A DNA stretch of 64,000 bases, from the NCBI RefSeq assembly GCF_021650705.1, contig NZ_CP087138.1, forward strand, positions 4,302,001-4,366,000, in the 5' to 3' direction. The notes below the pieces were generated by a model that was not told the DNA's origin, searched no databases, and saw nothing but the letters and a program-made list of their open reading frames with translations. The stretch comes from Pseudomonas sp. KNUC1026 (GTDB taxonomy: Bacteria; Pseudomonadota; Gammaproteobacteria; Pseudomonadales; Pseudomonadaceae). Positions 1-9,433 of this stretch are shown piece by piece. Every line of letters starts with the position of its first letter. The stretch's first letter is position 1. A program made the translations under genes and the position numbers.

Positions 1-1023
1 CACCACTTCGTGCTCGGGGAAGATCTTGCGCAGGATCGCCTCGGCCGTGGCGTCCAGCGGGTCGCCGAAGCTCGGAGCAATGATCCCGCCGTTGACGATC
101 AGGAAGTTTACGTACGAGCCGGCCAAGCGCACGGAGGGGTTGCGCTCCTGGCTGCCGGCGGCCTGGTCGACGCCTGCACATTCTTCTTCGGTGGCATACA
201 GCGGCCCCGGAATCGGCATCTTGTGCACCACCAAGGTGCGCCCACGGGCGTCGGGGGTGCTTTCGAGCACCTTCATCGCCGCCTGGCAGCGTGCGTAGTT
301 GGGGTCTTCGGGATCATCGGTCCAGGCCAGTAACACCTCGCCGGGGCGTACGTAACAGCAGAAGTTGTCGACGTGGCCGTCGGTTTCGTCGTTGTACAGG
401 CCGTCGGGCAGCCAGATGACAGTGTCCACGGCCAAGTGATCGCGCAGCACCGCCTCGATCTGCTCGCGGTTCAGGTGCGGGTTGCGGTTGGCGTTGAGCA
501 GGCACTCTTCGGTGGTGATGACTGTGCCTTCGCCGTCGACATGGATCGAACCACCTTCGAGCACGAAGCCAGGGGTGTGGTAGCGGTCGCAATGCTCGAT
601 CTCCAGCACCTTGGCGGCCAGCTCCTCGTCACGGTTCCACGGGCTGTAGAGGCCGCCATTGAAACCGCCCCAGGCGTTGAAAGCCCAATCCACGCCACGC
701 ACCCGGCCTTTGCCATCGATGACGAAGGTGGGGCCGGTGTCGCGCACCCAGGCGTCGTCATTGCTGATCTCGACCACGCGGATATTCGGCACGTCGAGGC
801 GGGCGCGGGCATTGGCATACTGTGCGGCCGACACGGCCACGGTGACCGGCTCGAAGCGCGCGATGGCCTTGGCCAGCGCTACATGGGCCGCCTGCACTGG
901 CTTGCCACCCAGGCGCCAGTTGTCCGGGCGCTCGGGCCATACCATCCAGGTCTGGCTATGCGGAGCCCATTCGGCGGGCATGTGGAAGCCGTCGGCCCGT
1001 GGCGTGGTGGTCAAAGTAGCCAT
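1..1023 (-). CDS. aguA: Agmatine deiminase, C-terminus cut by window edge
   Basis: Agmatine deiminase hydrolyses agmatine to N-carbamoylputrescine and ammonia, a cytosolic step from arginine to putrescine. The 341 readable codons begin MATLTTTPRADGFHMP and carry family landmarks: the N-terminal EWAPHSQTWMVWP, WVRDTGPTF near residue 90, LEGGSIHVDGEG near 155 and NDETDGHVDNF near 210. The usual length is about 368 residues, so roughly 27 are missing beyond base 1, including the Gly-rich segment with the catalytic cysteine. The ATG at 1023 has AGGAG about 10 bases upstream. A TATAAA at 1052-1057 (minus strand) could be a -10 element. The next gene lies on the same strand, 130 bases upstream. Identification is secure from sequence; activity cannot be judged without the last residues. 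Confidence 0.95.
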   Translation of the reverse strand, partial: MATLTTTPRADGFHMPAEWAPHSQTWMVWPERPDNWRLGGKPVQAAHVALAKAIARFEPVTVAVSAAQYANARARLDVPNIRVVEISNDDAWVRDTGPTFVIDGKGRVRGVDWAFNAWGGFNGGLYSPWNRDEELAAKVLEIEHCDRYHTPGFVLEGGSIHVDGEGTVITTEECLLNANRNPHLNREQIEAVLRDHLAVDTVIWLPDGLYNDETDGHVDNFCCYVRPGEVLLAWTDDPEDPNYARCQAAMKVLESTPDARGRTLVVHKMPIPGPLYATEEECAGVDQAAGSQERNPSVRLAGSYVNFLIVNGGIIAPSFGDPLDATAEAILRKIFPEHEVV

Positions 1024-1153
1024 GCGGTGTGCGCTCCTGGTATTGGGTAAACGTGGTTTATACCGGATAGAAGTCGGCTTATGAATGGCAAGAGAACCAA
1101 AACATTCTTCACCAGGCGCACTTTGACCGATTAATGTCGGCAAATGGTTGGGC

Positions 1154-4030
1154 TCATATTCCCTCAGACAGCACCCGCGCCACACTGTCCACGAAGAAAT
1201 CCACGCTCTGCCGAGTGGTGTTCATCGGCGGCTTGATCTTGAGAATGTTCAAATGATCGCCGGTCGGCTGCATGAAGATGCCCAAGTCGCGAAGGCGGTC
1301 GCACAGGCGCGCGGTTTCCTCGGTGGCCGGCGCGAGCGTCTCGCGATCCCGCACCAGCTCAAGGCCCAGGTAGAAGCCCGAGCCGTGAGCGGCGCCCACC
1401 AGCGGGAAGCGCTCCACTAATGCCTCAAGGCGTGCCTTGAAGTAGCGGCCGGTCTCACGCGCATTGTTCCACAGCCCCTCCTCCTCCATTACATCCAGCA
1501 CCGCCATGCCGACCTGGCAGCTGACCGGGCTGCCGCCAGCCGAGGAGAAGAAGTACCCCTGCGCCTCCAGCGCCTCGGCGATCTCGCGGCGGGTGATCAC
1601 CACCCCCAGTGGCTGGCCGTTGCCCATGCCTTTGGCCATGGTGATGATGTCGGGCACCACGCCCTGCTCTTCGAAGCCCCAGAAGTGTTCGCCAAGGCGG
1701 CCATAGCCCACCTGCACTTCATCGGCGATGCACACGCCGCCGCGCGCGCGGACCTTGCCGTACACCGCCTCAAGGTAGCCCGGCGGCAAGGCGATGCCGC
1801 CGGCGTTGCCATAGACCGGCTCGCAGATGAACCCCGCCAGCGGCCTTGCGCTCTGGTCGATGGCGGCCAGAGCCTCATCGACGCTGCGCAGGTAATCGGC
1901 AGTGCTGCCGGGGCCGCGATAGGCGCCACGGTAAGTGTTGGGCGCCATCACCGGATGCACCCAGCCCGGGCGCGTGCTGAGTGCTTGCGGGTTGTCGGCG
2001 ATGGAGGTGGAGATGGCGTCGGTTGCCACCGACCAGCCGTGGTAGGCCTCAAGCACGCTGAGCATGTCGCGCCCGCCGCTGTAGGCCCAGGCCAGGCGGA
2101 TGGCCAGATCGTTCGCCTCGGTGCCGCTGTTGACCATGAACACTCTGTCCATGCCGGCTGGCGCCAACTTGAGCAGGCGTTCGGAGAACTCGGCGATGGC
2201 CGCGTAATGAAAGCGCGAATTGGTGTTGAGCAGCGACCACTGCCTGGCGGCCACCTGGGCCATGCGCGGGTGGCCGTGGCCGAGCGTGGCGACGTTGTTG
2301 AGCATGTCCAGGTAGGAGCGGCCCTGCAGGTCGATCAGGTGGTTGCGCCAGCCCCGCTCGATGCGCGGCGGAGCGGCGTAATAATGCTTTTGCGAGCGGG
2401 CGAAGCTGGCGTCGCGGCGAGCCAGCAGCGCTTGTGCATCTTCGAAGGCGGGCGCGTCGCAATCCCAGCCCAGCAGCGCGGCGGGCGATGGGCACAGCTG
2501 GCGCCACGCGGCAGCGCGCACGGCGGTGCAGAACAGCGGTGCGCTGCAAAGGCCTGCGCGCAGCAATTGCACCCGCGCGGGGCCGCTCAGGGTGCCCAGT
2601 GCATCGCCAGCCTGTAGCGGGCCTTCATCGATCGGTGCCAGCCCCCACAGGCGCAAAGTCAGGTGCTCGCCACACAGCTGCGCGCCGCCCTCGGGATGCT
2701 CACGCCAATGGCCGCTGAACGGCGCCCGCACCTCAGCCGGCTCGGCCAGCATCAGGTCTACGTGCAGGGCAAAGGTTTCAGGGGTGTGCGGGCAGTCCAC
2801 CAGCGTGCGCGCCAGGCGGTACTCGCCGTAGCGCGAGCTGGCCGGCGCGTGCTCGGCGAGCAGCACCGCTTCGATACCTGGCTGCTCCCAGTTGCCGGCC
2901 TCGAAATGTGGGCTGAGCACGCTCAGGTCTACGCTGCGCATAGCGCCAGCCACTGGCTCGGCAAACAACTGCCCCGGGCACACCGGCGTAGCCGCCAGCT
3001 CGAAACCGCAGGCCTCGATAATCGCGGCCTCCATCAGCGCCAGTGGCAACGTCTGGGCGGCTTCGAGCATCTCCAGTTCATTCGCGGCGTTGGCCTGCAC
3101 GTAAGTGTTGCCAGGGTCGAGGGCGAGCTGGCGCGCACCGCTGAGCACCACGACTACCGTGCGGCCGACGATGATCGGCCAGAGCGCCTGTGCCTCTCCG
3201 CGGGTGAGCGGGCATTCGGCGTGCCACGCGCGGACGGCCGGCAGGATGGCGAACGGGTCTCCCTCGCTGTGATGCAGCAGCGCCGAGCAGGTGACAGCCA
3301 GCTCGGCCACGCGCCAGGTGTGGCTCAGGTCGCCGAAATCGATCACCCCGTGCAGCGCCCACTCCCGCTGCTCATCCAGCTTCCAGACACTGTTGTCGTC
3401 GCTCAGGTCCAGGTGAACAGCCTGTTGGGGCAGCGAATCGGCCAAAGGTTGCAATCGCGCCCAGGCTTGCCTGGCGCAGGCTTCAGCTCGCTCACGCAGC
3501 TCGGTGTCGGCCAGGCTTGGCAACAAATGCTCGGTCATTGCCCACGCGTGGCGCGGGTCCCATTGCAAGGCGCGCGCAAGGCCGGGGTGCTCGAAACTGG
3601 CCAGCGCCAGGCTCATGCGCACGGCCATCTGCCCCATGCGTATGTTCAGCGCTTCGCCGAACCAGCCACGGTCGGTGAGCGGCTGGCCGTCCAGGTAACT
3701 GAGCAGGCGCACGAACGCCCCCTGAACATGAATGATGCCTTCTCCGTTCAGGCTGGCAATCACGCGAGGCACCGGCAAACCGTGCTCGGCGAGATGCGCC
3801 ATGGCCTGGTGCTGGGCTTGCAGCTCGGCCAGGCTGTAGTCATCCCGGCAGGCCTTGAGCACAAAGCAGCCCTGCGGCGTTTCCAGGAGGAAGTTGCGAT
3901 CCTGCTGGCTGCCCAACGGCGTGAGCTGCCCACTCAGGCCGTAATGCTCCTCCAGCAGCGCCATGGCGCCATCAGCGCTCAGGTCGGGCGGGAGCAGGCT
4001 GGCACGGTGGGTGAGCGATTCGATCAGCAT
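1154..4030 (-). CDS. Fused APH-type kinase / M23-like domain / class III aminotransferase (phospholyase-like)
   Basis: A 958-residue, three-part protein. Residues about 20-310 are an aminoglycoside-phosphotransferase-type kinase with catalytic HLDLSDDN and metal-binding VIDFGD. Residues about 400-500 resemble a degenerate M23/lysostaphin-like barrel (RAPFSGHWREHPEGGA, LRLWGL, GDALGTLSG). Residues about 545-958 are a class III PLP aminotransferase (NVATLGHGHPRM, IADEVQVGYGRLG, with the PLP lysine in TMAKGMGNGQ near residue 800). Separate mammalian proteins of these two enzyme classes are hydroxylysine kinase and the phospho-lyases for phosphohydroxylysine or phosphoethanolamine. The inference is therefore a kinase that phosphorylates an amino alcohol or hydroxy-amino acid and a lyase that removes phosphate and ammonia. 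The substrate is unknown. It follows aguA on the same strand, which hints at amine or amino-acid catabolism. Start ATG 4030. Confidence 0.85.
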   Translation of the reverse strand: MLIESLTHRASLLPPDLSADGAMALLEEHYGLSGQLTPLGSQQDRNFLLETPQGCFVLKACRDDYSLAELQAQHQAMAHLAEHGLPVPRVIASLNGEGIIHVQGAFVRLLSYLDGQPLTDRGWFGEALNIRMGQMAVRMSLALASFEHPGLARALQWDPRHAWAMTEHLLPSLADTELRERAEACARQAWARLQPLADSLPQQAVHLDLSDDNSVWKLDEQREWALHGVIDFGDLSHTWRVAELAVTCSALLHHSEGDPFAILPAVRAWHAECPLTRGEAQALWPIIVGRTVVVVLSGARQLALDPGNTYVQANAANELEMLEAAQTLPLALMEAAIIEACGFELAATPVCPGQLFAEPVAGAMRSVDLSVLSPHFEAGNWEQPGIEAVLLAEHAPASSRYGEYRLARTLVDCPHTPETFALHVDLMLAEPAEVRAPFSGHWREHPEGGAQLCGEHLTLRLWGLAPIDEGPLQAGDALGTLSGPARVQLLRAGLCSAPLFCTAVRAAAWRQLCPSPAALLGWDCDAPAFEDAQALLARRDASFARSQKHYYAAPPRIERGWRNHLIDLQGRSYLDMLNNVATLGHGHPRMAQVAARQWSLLNTNSRFHYAAIAEFSERLLKLAPAGMDRVFMVNSGTEANDLAIRLAWAYSGGRDMLSVLEAYHGWSVATDAISTSIADNPQALSTRPGWVHPVMAPNTYRGAYRGPGSTADYLRSVDEALAAIDQSARPLAGFICEPVYGNAGGIALPPGYLEAVYGKVRARGGVCIADEVQVGYGRLGEHFWGFEEQGVVPDIITMAKGMGNGQPLGVVITRREIAEALEAQGYFFSSAGGSPVSCQVGMAVLDVMEEEGLWNNARETGRYFKARLEALVERFPLVGAAHGSGFYLGLELVRDRETLAPATEETARLCDRLRDLGIFMQPTGDHLNILKIKPPMNTTRQSVDFFVDSVARVLSEGI

Positions 4031-4229
4031 GGGAGCAGGCCTCGGCGATTTTCAGGCGCCAATAACGCCATGCCCGCTCGCGCCGCGCAAGGGCCTGCCT
4101 ATAAAGGTTAAGTAGCACGTCAGTTTCCCGGCAGGCGGCGCAGCTACACGCGTCAAGCTTGCGTCCAACCCGCGATCCTTCCAAGCTAGCCCGCACGTTG
4201 CACCCTTCGACTCAAGGAACAGTCAACAC

Positions 4230-5312
4230 ATGAGAATTCTCGTCACCGGCGGCGCCGGCTTCATCGGTTCGGCGGTGGTCCGCCACCTGATCGCCAACAC
4301 CGAGCATGAGGTGTTGAACCTCGACAAGCTCACCTACGCCGGCAACCTCGAATCGCTGCAACCGATCGCCAGCAACAGCCGTTACGAGTTCGTGCAGGCC
4401 GACATCGCCGACCAGCCCACCGTAGCCAGGCTGCTGGCTCGCTTCGAGCCGGATGTGATCATGCACCTGGCGGCCGAGTCGCACGTTGACCGCTCCATCG
4501 ATGGGCCGGGCGACTTCATCCAGACCAACGTGGTCGGCACCTACGCGCTGCTCGAAGCCACCCGAGGCTACTGGAGCCAGTTGCCCGAGGCGCGCCGTTC
4601 GGCGTTTCGCTTCCACCATATTTCCACCGACGAAGTGTACGGCGACCTGCATGGCGTGGATGACCTGTTCACCGAAACCACGCCCTACGCCCCCAGCTCC
4701 CCGTACTCCGCCAGCAAGGCTGCGTCCGATCACCTGGTCCGCGCCTGGCACCGCACTTACGGGCTACCGGTGGTGGTCACCAATTGCTCGAACAACTACG
4801 GCCCTTATCACTTCCCGGAAAAGCTCATCCCGCTGGTGATCCTCAATGCGCTGGAAGGCAAGCCGCTGCCGGTGTACGGCGATGGCAAGCAGGTGCGCGA
4901 CTGGCTGTTCGTCGAAGACCACGCCCGCGCGCTGGTCGAAGTGGCGACCCGTGGCAAGGTCGGCGAAACCTACAACATCGGCGGCCACAACGAGCAGCAG
5001 AACATCGAGGTGGTACGTGGCATCTGCACCCTGCTCGAAGAGCTGGCGCCCCAGCGCCCGGCAGGCGTTGCCCACTTCGCCGACCTGATCACCTTCGTCA
5101 AGGACCGCCCCGGCCACGACCAGCGCTACGCTATAGATGCGAGCAAGATCAAGCACGACCTGGGCTGGGTACCGGCTGAAACGTTCGAAACCGGCCTGCG
5201 CAAAACCGTGCAATGGTACCTGGCGAACCTTGAATGGTGCCGCCACGTACAGGACGGCAGCTACCAGCGCGAACGCCTGGGCAACACTGAACACAAGGAT
5301 CTGATTGCATGA
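4230..5312 (+). CDS. rmlB: dTDP-glucose 4,6-dehydratase
   Basis: RmlB converts dTDP-glucose to dTDP-4-keto-6-deoxyglucose, the second step of dTDP-L-rhamnose synthesis, in the cytosol. The 360-residue product is an extended short-chain dehydrogenase with the NAD-binding GGAGFIGSAV at the N-terminus, HLAAESHVDRSI near residue 80, the catalytic STDEVYGDLHG near 135, and the YxxxK pair in PYSASKAASDHLV near 165. Length matches the family (about 355). It is first in an rmlBACD operon; its TGA overlaps the ATG of rmlA. AAGGAA about 10 bases ahead supports the ATG at 4230. Rhamnose made here would feed lipopolysaccharide core/O-antigen or rhamnolipid synthesis. Confidence 0.97.
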   Translation: MRILVTGGAGFIGSAVVRHLIANTEHEVLNLDKLTYAGNLESLQPIASNSRYEFVQADIADQPTVARLLARFEPDVIMHLAAESHVDRSIDGPGDFIQTNVVGTYALLEATRGYWSQLPEARRSAFRFHHISTDEVYGDLHGVDDLFTETTPYAPSSPYSASKAASDHLVRAWHRTYGLPVVVTNCSNNYGPYHFPEKLIPLVILNALEGKPLPVYGDGKQVRDWLFVEDHARALVEVATRGKVGETYNIGGHNEQQNIEVVRGICTLLEELAPQRPAGVAHFADLITFVKDRPGHDQRYAIDASKIKHDLGWVPAETFETGLRKTVQWYLANLEWCRHVQDGSYQRERLGNTEHKDLIA

Positions 5313-6181
5313 AAGGCATCATTCTGGCCGGCGGTTCCGGCACCCGGCTGCACCCGATCACCCTGGGCGTTTCCAAGCAACTGCTGCCGATCTACGACAA
5401 GCCGATGATCTACTACCCGATCTCGGTGCTGATGCTGGCCGGCATCCGCGAGATTCTGGTGATCTCCACGCCCGTCGACTTGCCGCAATTCCGCAACCTG
5501 CTGGGCGACGGCAGCCAGTTCGGCGTAAGCATCAGCTACGCCGAGCAGCCCTCGCCCGATGGCCTGGCCCAGGCCTTCCTGATCGGTGAAGAGTTCATCG
5601 GCAGCGACTCGGTATGCCTGGTGCTGGGCGACAACATCTTCCACGGCCAGCACTTCTCCGACCAGCTCAAACGGGCGGTTTCGCACCCCAGCGGCGCTAC
5701 CGTGTTCGGCTACTGGGTCAAAGACCCACAGCGTTTCGGCGTGGTGGAGTACGACGCCAACGGCAAAGCGCTGTCGATTGAAGAGAAGCCCAAGGAGCCC
5801 AAGTCCAGCTACGCGGTGACAGGGCTGTACTTCTACGACAACGACGTGGTGGAGATTGCCAAGGCAGTCAAGCCCTCACCGCGCGGCGAGCTTGAAATCA
5901 CCGACGTCAACAACGCTTACCTCGCCCGTGGCGACCTGCGTGTGGAGCGCTTCGGCCGCGGCTTTGCCTGGCTCGACACCGGCACCCACGACAGCCTGCT
6001 GGAAGCCTCGCAGTACGTGCAGACGGTCGAGCACCGCCAGGGCCTGAAAGTCGCCTGCCTCGAAGAGATCGCCTACCAGCAGGGCTGGATCGACCAGCAT
6101 CAGCTGCTGGCCCGCGCCGAAGCTTTCGGCAAGACTGGCTACGGCCAATACCTGTTCAGCCTGGTGAGAGACGACCGATGA
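5309..6181 (+). CDS. rmlA: Glucose-1-phosphate thymidylyltransferase
   Basis: RmlA joins glucose-1-phosphate and dTTP to give dTDP-glucose and pyrophosphate, the first and feedback-controlled step of the dTDP-rhamnose pathway. The 290-residue protein has the nucleotidyltransferase signature GGSGTRLHPITLG at the N-terminus, then KQLLPIYDKPMIYYP, the metal-binding VLGDNIFHG near residue 110, and EEKPKEPKSSYAVTG near 160. Length is typical (about 293). Its ATG overlaps the rmlB stop, and its stop overlaps the rmlC start, so translation of the four genes is probably coupled. Confidence 0.97.
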   Translation: MKGIILAGGSGTRLHPITLGVSKQLLPIYDKPMIYYPISVLMLAGIREILVISTPVDLPQFRNLLGDGSQFGVSISYAEQPSPDGLAQAFLIGEEFIGSDSVCLVLGDNIFHGQHFSDQLKRAVSHPSGATVFGYWVKDPQRFGVVEYDANGKALSIEEKPKEPKSSYAVTGLYFYDNDVVEIAKAVKPSPRGELEITDVNNAYLARGDLRVERFGRGFAWLDTGTHDSLLEASQYVQTVEHRQGLKVACLEEIAYQQGWIDQHQLLARAEAFGKTGYGQYLFSLVRDDR

Positions 6182-6725
6182 AAGTGACCCCTACGGCCAT
6201 CCCAGATGTGCTCCTGATCGAGCCCCGGGTATTCGGCGATGATCGTGGATTCTTTTCGAAAGCTTCAATGCCCGCGCCTTCGAAGAGGCCACCGGGCATG
6301 CCCTCGAATTCGTTCAGGACAACCACTCCCGCTCGCAAAAAGGCGTGTTGCGCGGCCTGCACTATCAGGTGCAGAACGTGCAGGGCAAGCTGGTGCGGGT
6401 GGTGGCTGGCGAGGTGATCGACATCGCGGTGGACATCCGCCGTAGCTCGCCGACCTTCGGCCAGTGGGTCAGCGCCCGGCTGTCGGCCACCAACCAGCAT
6501 CAGTTGTGGGTGCCGCCGGGGTTCGCCCACGGTTTCGTGGTGGTGAGCGACTATGCCGAGTTCCTCTACAAGACCACCGACTACTACACCCCCGCCGCCG
6601 AGCGCTGCATCGCCTGGAACGACCCGGACCTGGCCATCGACTGGGAGCTGGGCGATATCACCCCGCAACTGTCGGCCAAGGACCAGAACGGCACGCCGTT
6701 CAAAGCGGCGGAGACCTTTGCGTGA
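6178..6725 (+). CDS. rmlC: dTDP-4-dehydrorhamnose 3,5-epimerase (frameshifted in this sequence)
   Basis: RmlC epimerises dTDP-4-keto-6-deoxyglucose at C3 and C5. The reading frame opens MKVTPTAIPDVLLIEP and runs to GDDRGFF, then breaks. The rest of the cupin (LRGLHYQVQNVQGKLVRVV, WVPPGFAHGFVV, ERCIAWNDPDLAIDW) continues one frame over. Restoring one T to the run at 6253-6256 gives RGFFFESFNARAFEEATG and a continuous 182-residue protein, the normal family length. The gene sits in frame overlap with rmlA and rmlD in an otherwise intact operon. A sequencing deletion is the likeliest cause; a genuine mutation would block rhamnose synthesis unless a second copy exists. Confidence 0.9.
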
Positions 6726-7582
6726 AGATCCTCATCACTGGCGCTCAGGGGCAAGTCACCCTTGCCTTGCAGGCGCGCCTGGCGGGCCTGGGCGAGGTGC
6801 ACGCGCTGGGTCGCCAGCAACTGAACCTCGCCGACCCGCAGGCGATCCGCACACAGGTGCGTGAGCTCGCGCCGGCCCTGATCATCAACCCGGCGGCCTA
6901 CACCGCCGTAGACCAGGCCGAGAGCGAAGCGCCGCTGGCACAGGCGATCAATGCCATCGCTCCCGGCGTGCTCGCCGAAGAGGCCGCGCGCCTGGGCGCA
7001 CCGTTGATTCACTACTCCACCGACTACGTGTTCGACGGCGCCAAAGCCGAGCCTTATGTGGAGAGCGACGCCACCGGCCCATTGGGTGTATACGGCGCCA
7101 GCAAGCTGGCTGGCGAGCAGGCGATCGCGGCTGTGGGCGGTGAGCATCTGATCCTGCGGACCAGCTGGGTGTATTCGCTCACCGGCCGCAACTTTCTGCT
7201 GACCATGCAGCGCCTGTTGCAGGAGCGCGAAGAGCTGCGCGTGGTCGCCGACCAGTTCGGCGCGCCCACCTGGGCCGGCACCATCGCAGAAAGCACCACC
7301 GCGCTCATCGAGCGTTGGCAGGCAGGCCAGGCCGGCGCCTGGGGCACCTATCACCTCACCGCAAGCGGCAGCACCTCCTGGTTCGGCTTTGCCGAGGCGA
7401 TCGGCGAGCAGCTCAAAGCGGCCGGCAAACCTTGTGCCCGGTTGCTGCCGATCGATACCGCGCAGTACCCAACGCCCGCCAAGCGCCCAGCCAATTCCCG
7501 GCTCGATTGCACCCTGCTGCAACAACAGTGGGGCGTGAGCCAGCCTGAGTGGCACTCCGCCCTGCTGCACTGCCTGGCCTGA
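6722..7582 (+). CDS. rmlD: dTDP-4-dehydrorhamnose reductase
   Basis: RmlD reduces dTDP-4-keto-L-rhamnose to dTDP-L-rhamnose with NAD(P)H, the last step of the pathway. The likely start is GTG 6722, which overlaps the rmlC stop (GTGA) and gives KILITGAQGQVTLAL, the nucleotide-binding N-terminus. The protein has 286 residues with HYSTDYVFDG near 100, YGASKLAGEQ near 125 (YxxxK catalytic pair) and ILRTSWVYS. Upstream in-frame codons belong to the antisense-like reading of rmlC and show no RmlD homology, so the longer frame is not used. It ends the rml operon; the next gene starts about 30 bases downstream. Confidence 0.95.
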   Translation: MKILITGAQGQVTLALQARLAGLGEVHALGRQQLNLADPQAIRTQVRELAPALIINPAAYTAVDQAESEAPLAQAINAIAPGVLAEEAARLGAPLIHYSTDYVFDGAKAEPYVESDATGPLGVYGASKLAGEQAIAAVGGEHLILRTSWVYSLTGRNFLLTMQRLLQEREELRVVADQFGAPTWAGTIAESTTALIERWQAGQAGAWGTYHLTASGSTSWFGFAEAIGEQLKAAGKPCARLLPIDTAQYPTPAKRPANSRLDCTLLQQQWGVSQPEWHSALLHCLA

Positions 7583-7613
7583 CGCGCCCGCGCGCATGGG
7601 GCATAATCGCCCC

Positions 7614-9433
7614 ATGCCGACCACCCCCACCGCCAACGCCTTGCCCCGCCGCCCTCGCTGGCGCAGCCTGGCCATTCTCGCCCTGTGCCTGGCCCCGATG
7701 TTGTGGCCGGTGCAGCAGCTCGCCGACCGTTATTACCGCAACGAGCTGGCCAGCCAGAACCGCCAGACCCTCGACCTGTACGTAGCCAACCTGCTCGGCA
7801 CCTTGCACCGCTACGAAACCCTGCCGCAGATCCTCAGCGGGCTGCCTGCCTTGCGCCATGTGCTGGAGGCCCCGGCCGACAAGCAGGCTGCCGATAACGC
7901 CAACGCCCTGCTCAAGCAGATCAGCCAGCAGACCGGCGCTGAAGTGATGTACCTGATGGACGCCACCGGCGAGACGCTGGCGGCCTCCAACTGGGACCAG
8001 AAAGACAGCTTCCTGCGCCGCAACTTCGCCTTCCGGCCCTACTTTCGCGACGCCGTCGATGGGCGCCTGGGGCGGTTCTTCGGGCTGGGCACCACCTCGG
8101 CCAAGCGAGGTTACTTTTTCGCAGCCGCCGTGCGCGATGGCGAGCGGGTGATCGGCGTGCTGGTGGTGAAGGTCGACCTGGATCACACCGAGCGCCTGTG
8201 GGTAAAACGCCTGAACAATTGGCGCTGACCGACGACTACGGGGTGGTCATTCTCACATCGCGCCCCGACTGGCGATATCGCGCCACGCGAGCGCTCAGCG
8301 AAAGTGAGCACCTCGCTATCGAGGCGAACCTGGCCTACCCCACCCGCGATCCGCAGCCCCTGGCGCTGGATGAAAACGCCTGGGTGGTACAAAGCCGCGC
8401 CATTACCGAAACCGGCTGGACCGCCAACCTGCTCGCCCCGCGCAGCCTGATCGACCGCCCGGTGCGCAGCGTGCTGGCGATCGCCACCGGAGCGCTGCTC
8501 GCCTTGATGCTGGCGCTGGGGCTGATGATGCAGCGCCGGCGCAATTACCTGGACCGCATCGCCTTCGAAGCCCGCGCGCGCCAGGAGCTGGAAATGCGCG
8601 TGGCCGAGCGGACCAGCGCGCTCGAGCGGCTCAACACCCGGCTCAAGCAGGAAGTGCTCGAACGCGAGCACGCTCAGCAGAAGCTGTTCCAGGCCCAGGA
8701 TGAGCTGGTGCAGGCCAGCAAGCTGAGCGCGCTGGGCACCATGTCGGCCAGCATCAGCCATGAGCTCAACCAGCCGCTGGGCGCTATCCGCAGCTACGCT
8801 GAAAACGCCGAGGTGCTGCTCGACCACCAACGCACCGACGACGCCCGCGGCAACCTCAAGCTGATCACCGAGCTGACCGCGCGCATGGCGTCGATCATCG
8901 CTCACCTGCGCGCCTTCGCCCGCCGCGATCACCACGCGCCGGAAAGCGTGGCGCTGCAACCGGCCATCGAGGATGCCCTGGCGCTGCTCGCCAAACGCCG
9001 CCGTGCCATGGACGTGGAGCTGATTCGCGACTTGCCCGATGCTCCGCTGTGGGTTCAGGCCGGTGAAACCCGCCTGCGCCAGGTGCTGGGCAACCTGCTG
9101 GCCAACGCGCTCGATGCGCTGACGGAAAAAGCCAACCCGCGCCGGCTGTGGATCAGTGCCGAGAAAACCGCCCAGGGCGTGAACCTGTACATCCGCGACA
9201 ACGGCCCAGGCTTTACCCGTGAGGCCCTGGCCCGCGCGCGTGAGCCGTTCTTCACCACCAAAACCCGCACTCAGGGGTTGGGGCTGGGCCTGGCCATCTG
9301 CGAGACCCTGATGCGCGCGCTCGGCGGCGAGCTGGTGCTGGCCAACCATCCCCAGGGCGGGGCGCTGCTGACCCTGCGCCTGCTTCCCGCCCGCCCCGGC
9401 GCTAATCTGCAGCCACCCGAGGAGTTCGCATGA
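7614..9433 (+). CDS. dctB: C4-dicarboxylate sensor histidine kinase DctB (frameshifted in this sequence)
   Basis: Membrane sensor kinase of the DctB family, expected to sense succinate, fumarate or malate and phosphorylate DctD. Order: transmembrane segment about residues 20-40, periplasmic double-PAS-like region, second transmembrane segment near 290 (VLAIATGALLALMLALGL), coiled coil, HisKA with phospho-acceptor His in ASISHELNQPLGAI, and HATPase with NLLANALDAL, DNGPGFT and GLGLGLAIC. The frame breaks in ERLWG: a G appears to be missing from the run at 8200-8202. Repair joins DHTERLW to GKTPEQLALTDD and gives 606 residues, normal for DctB. An in-frame ATG at 7596 is an alternative start. 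The stop overlaps the dctD ATG. The substrate assignment rests on family likeness and the rml-dctBD neighbourhood known in Pseudomonas. Confidence 0.85.

Noticed and set aside
6253..6257. Programmed ribosomal frameshifting in rmlC
   Set aside because: No slippery heptamer with a downstream structure is evident, RmlC is not known to use recoding, and many neighbouring genes show the same kind of one-base loss.
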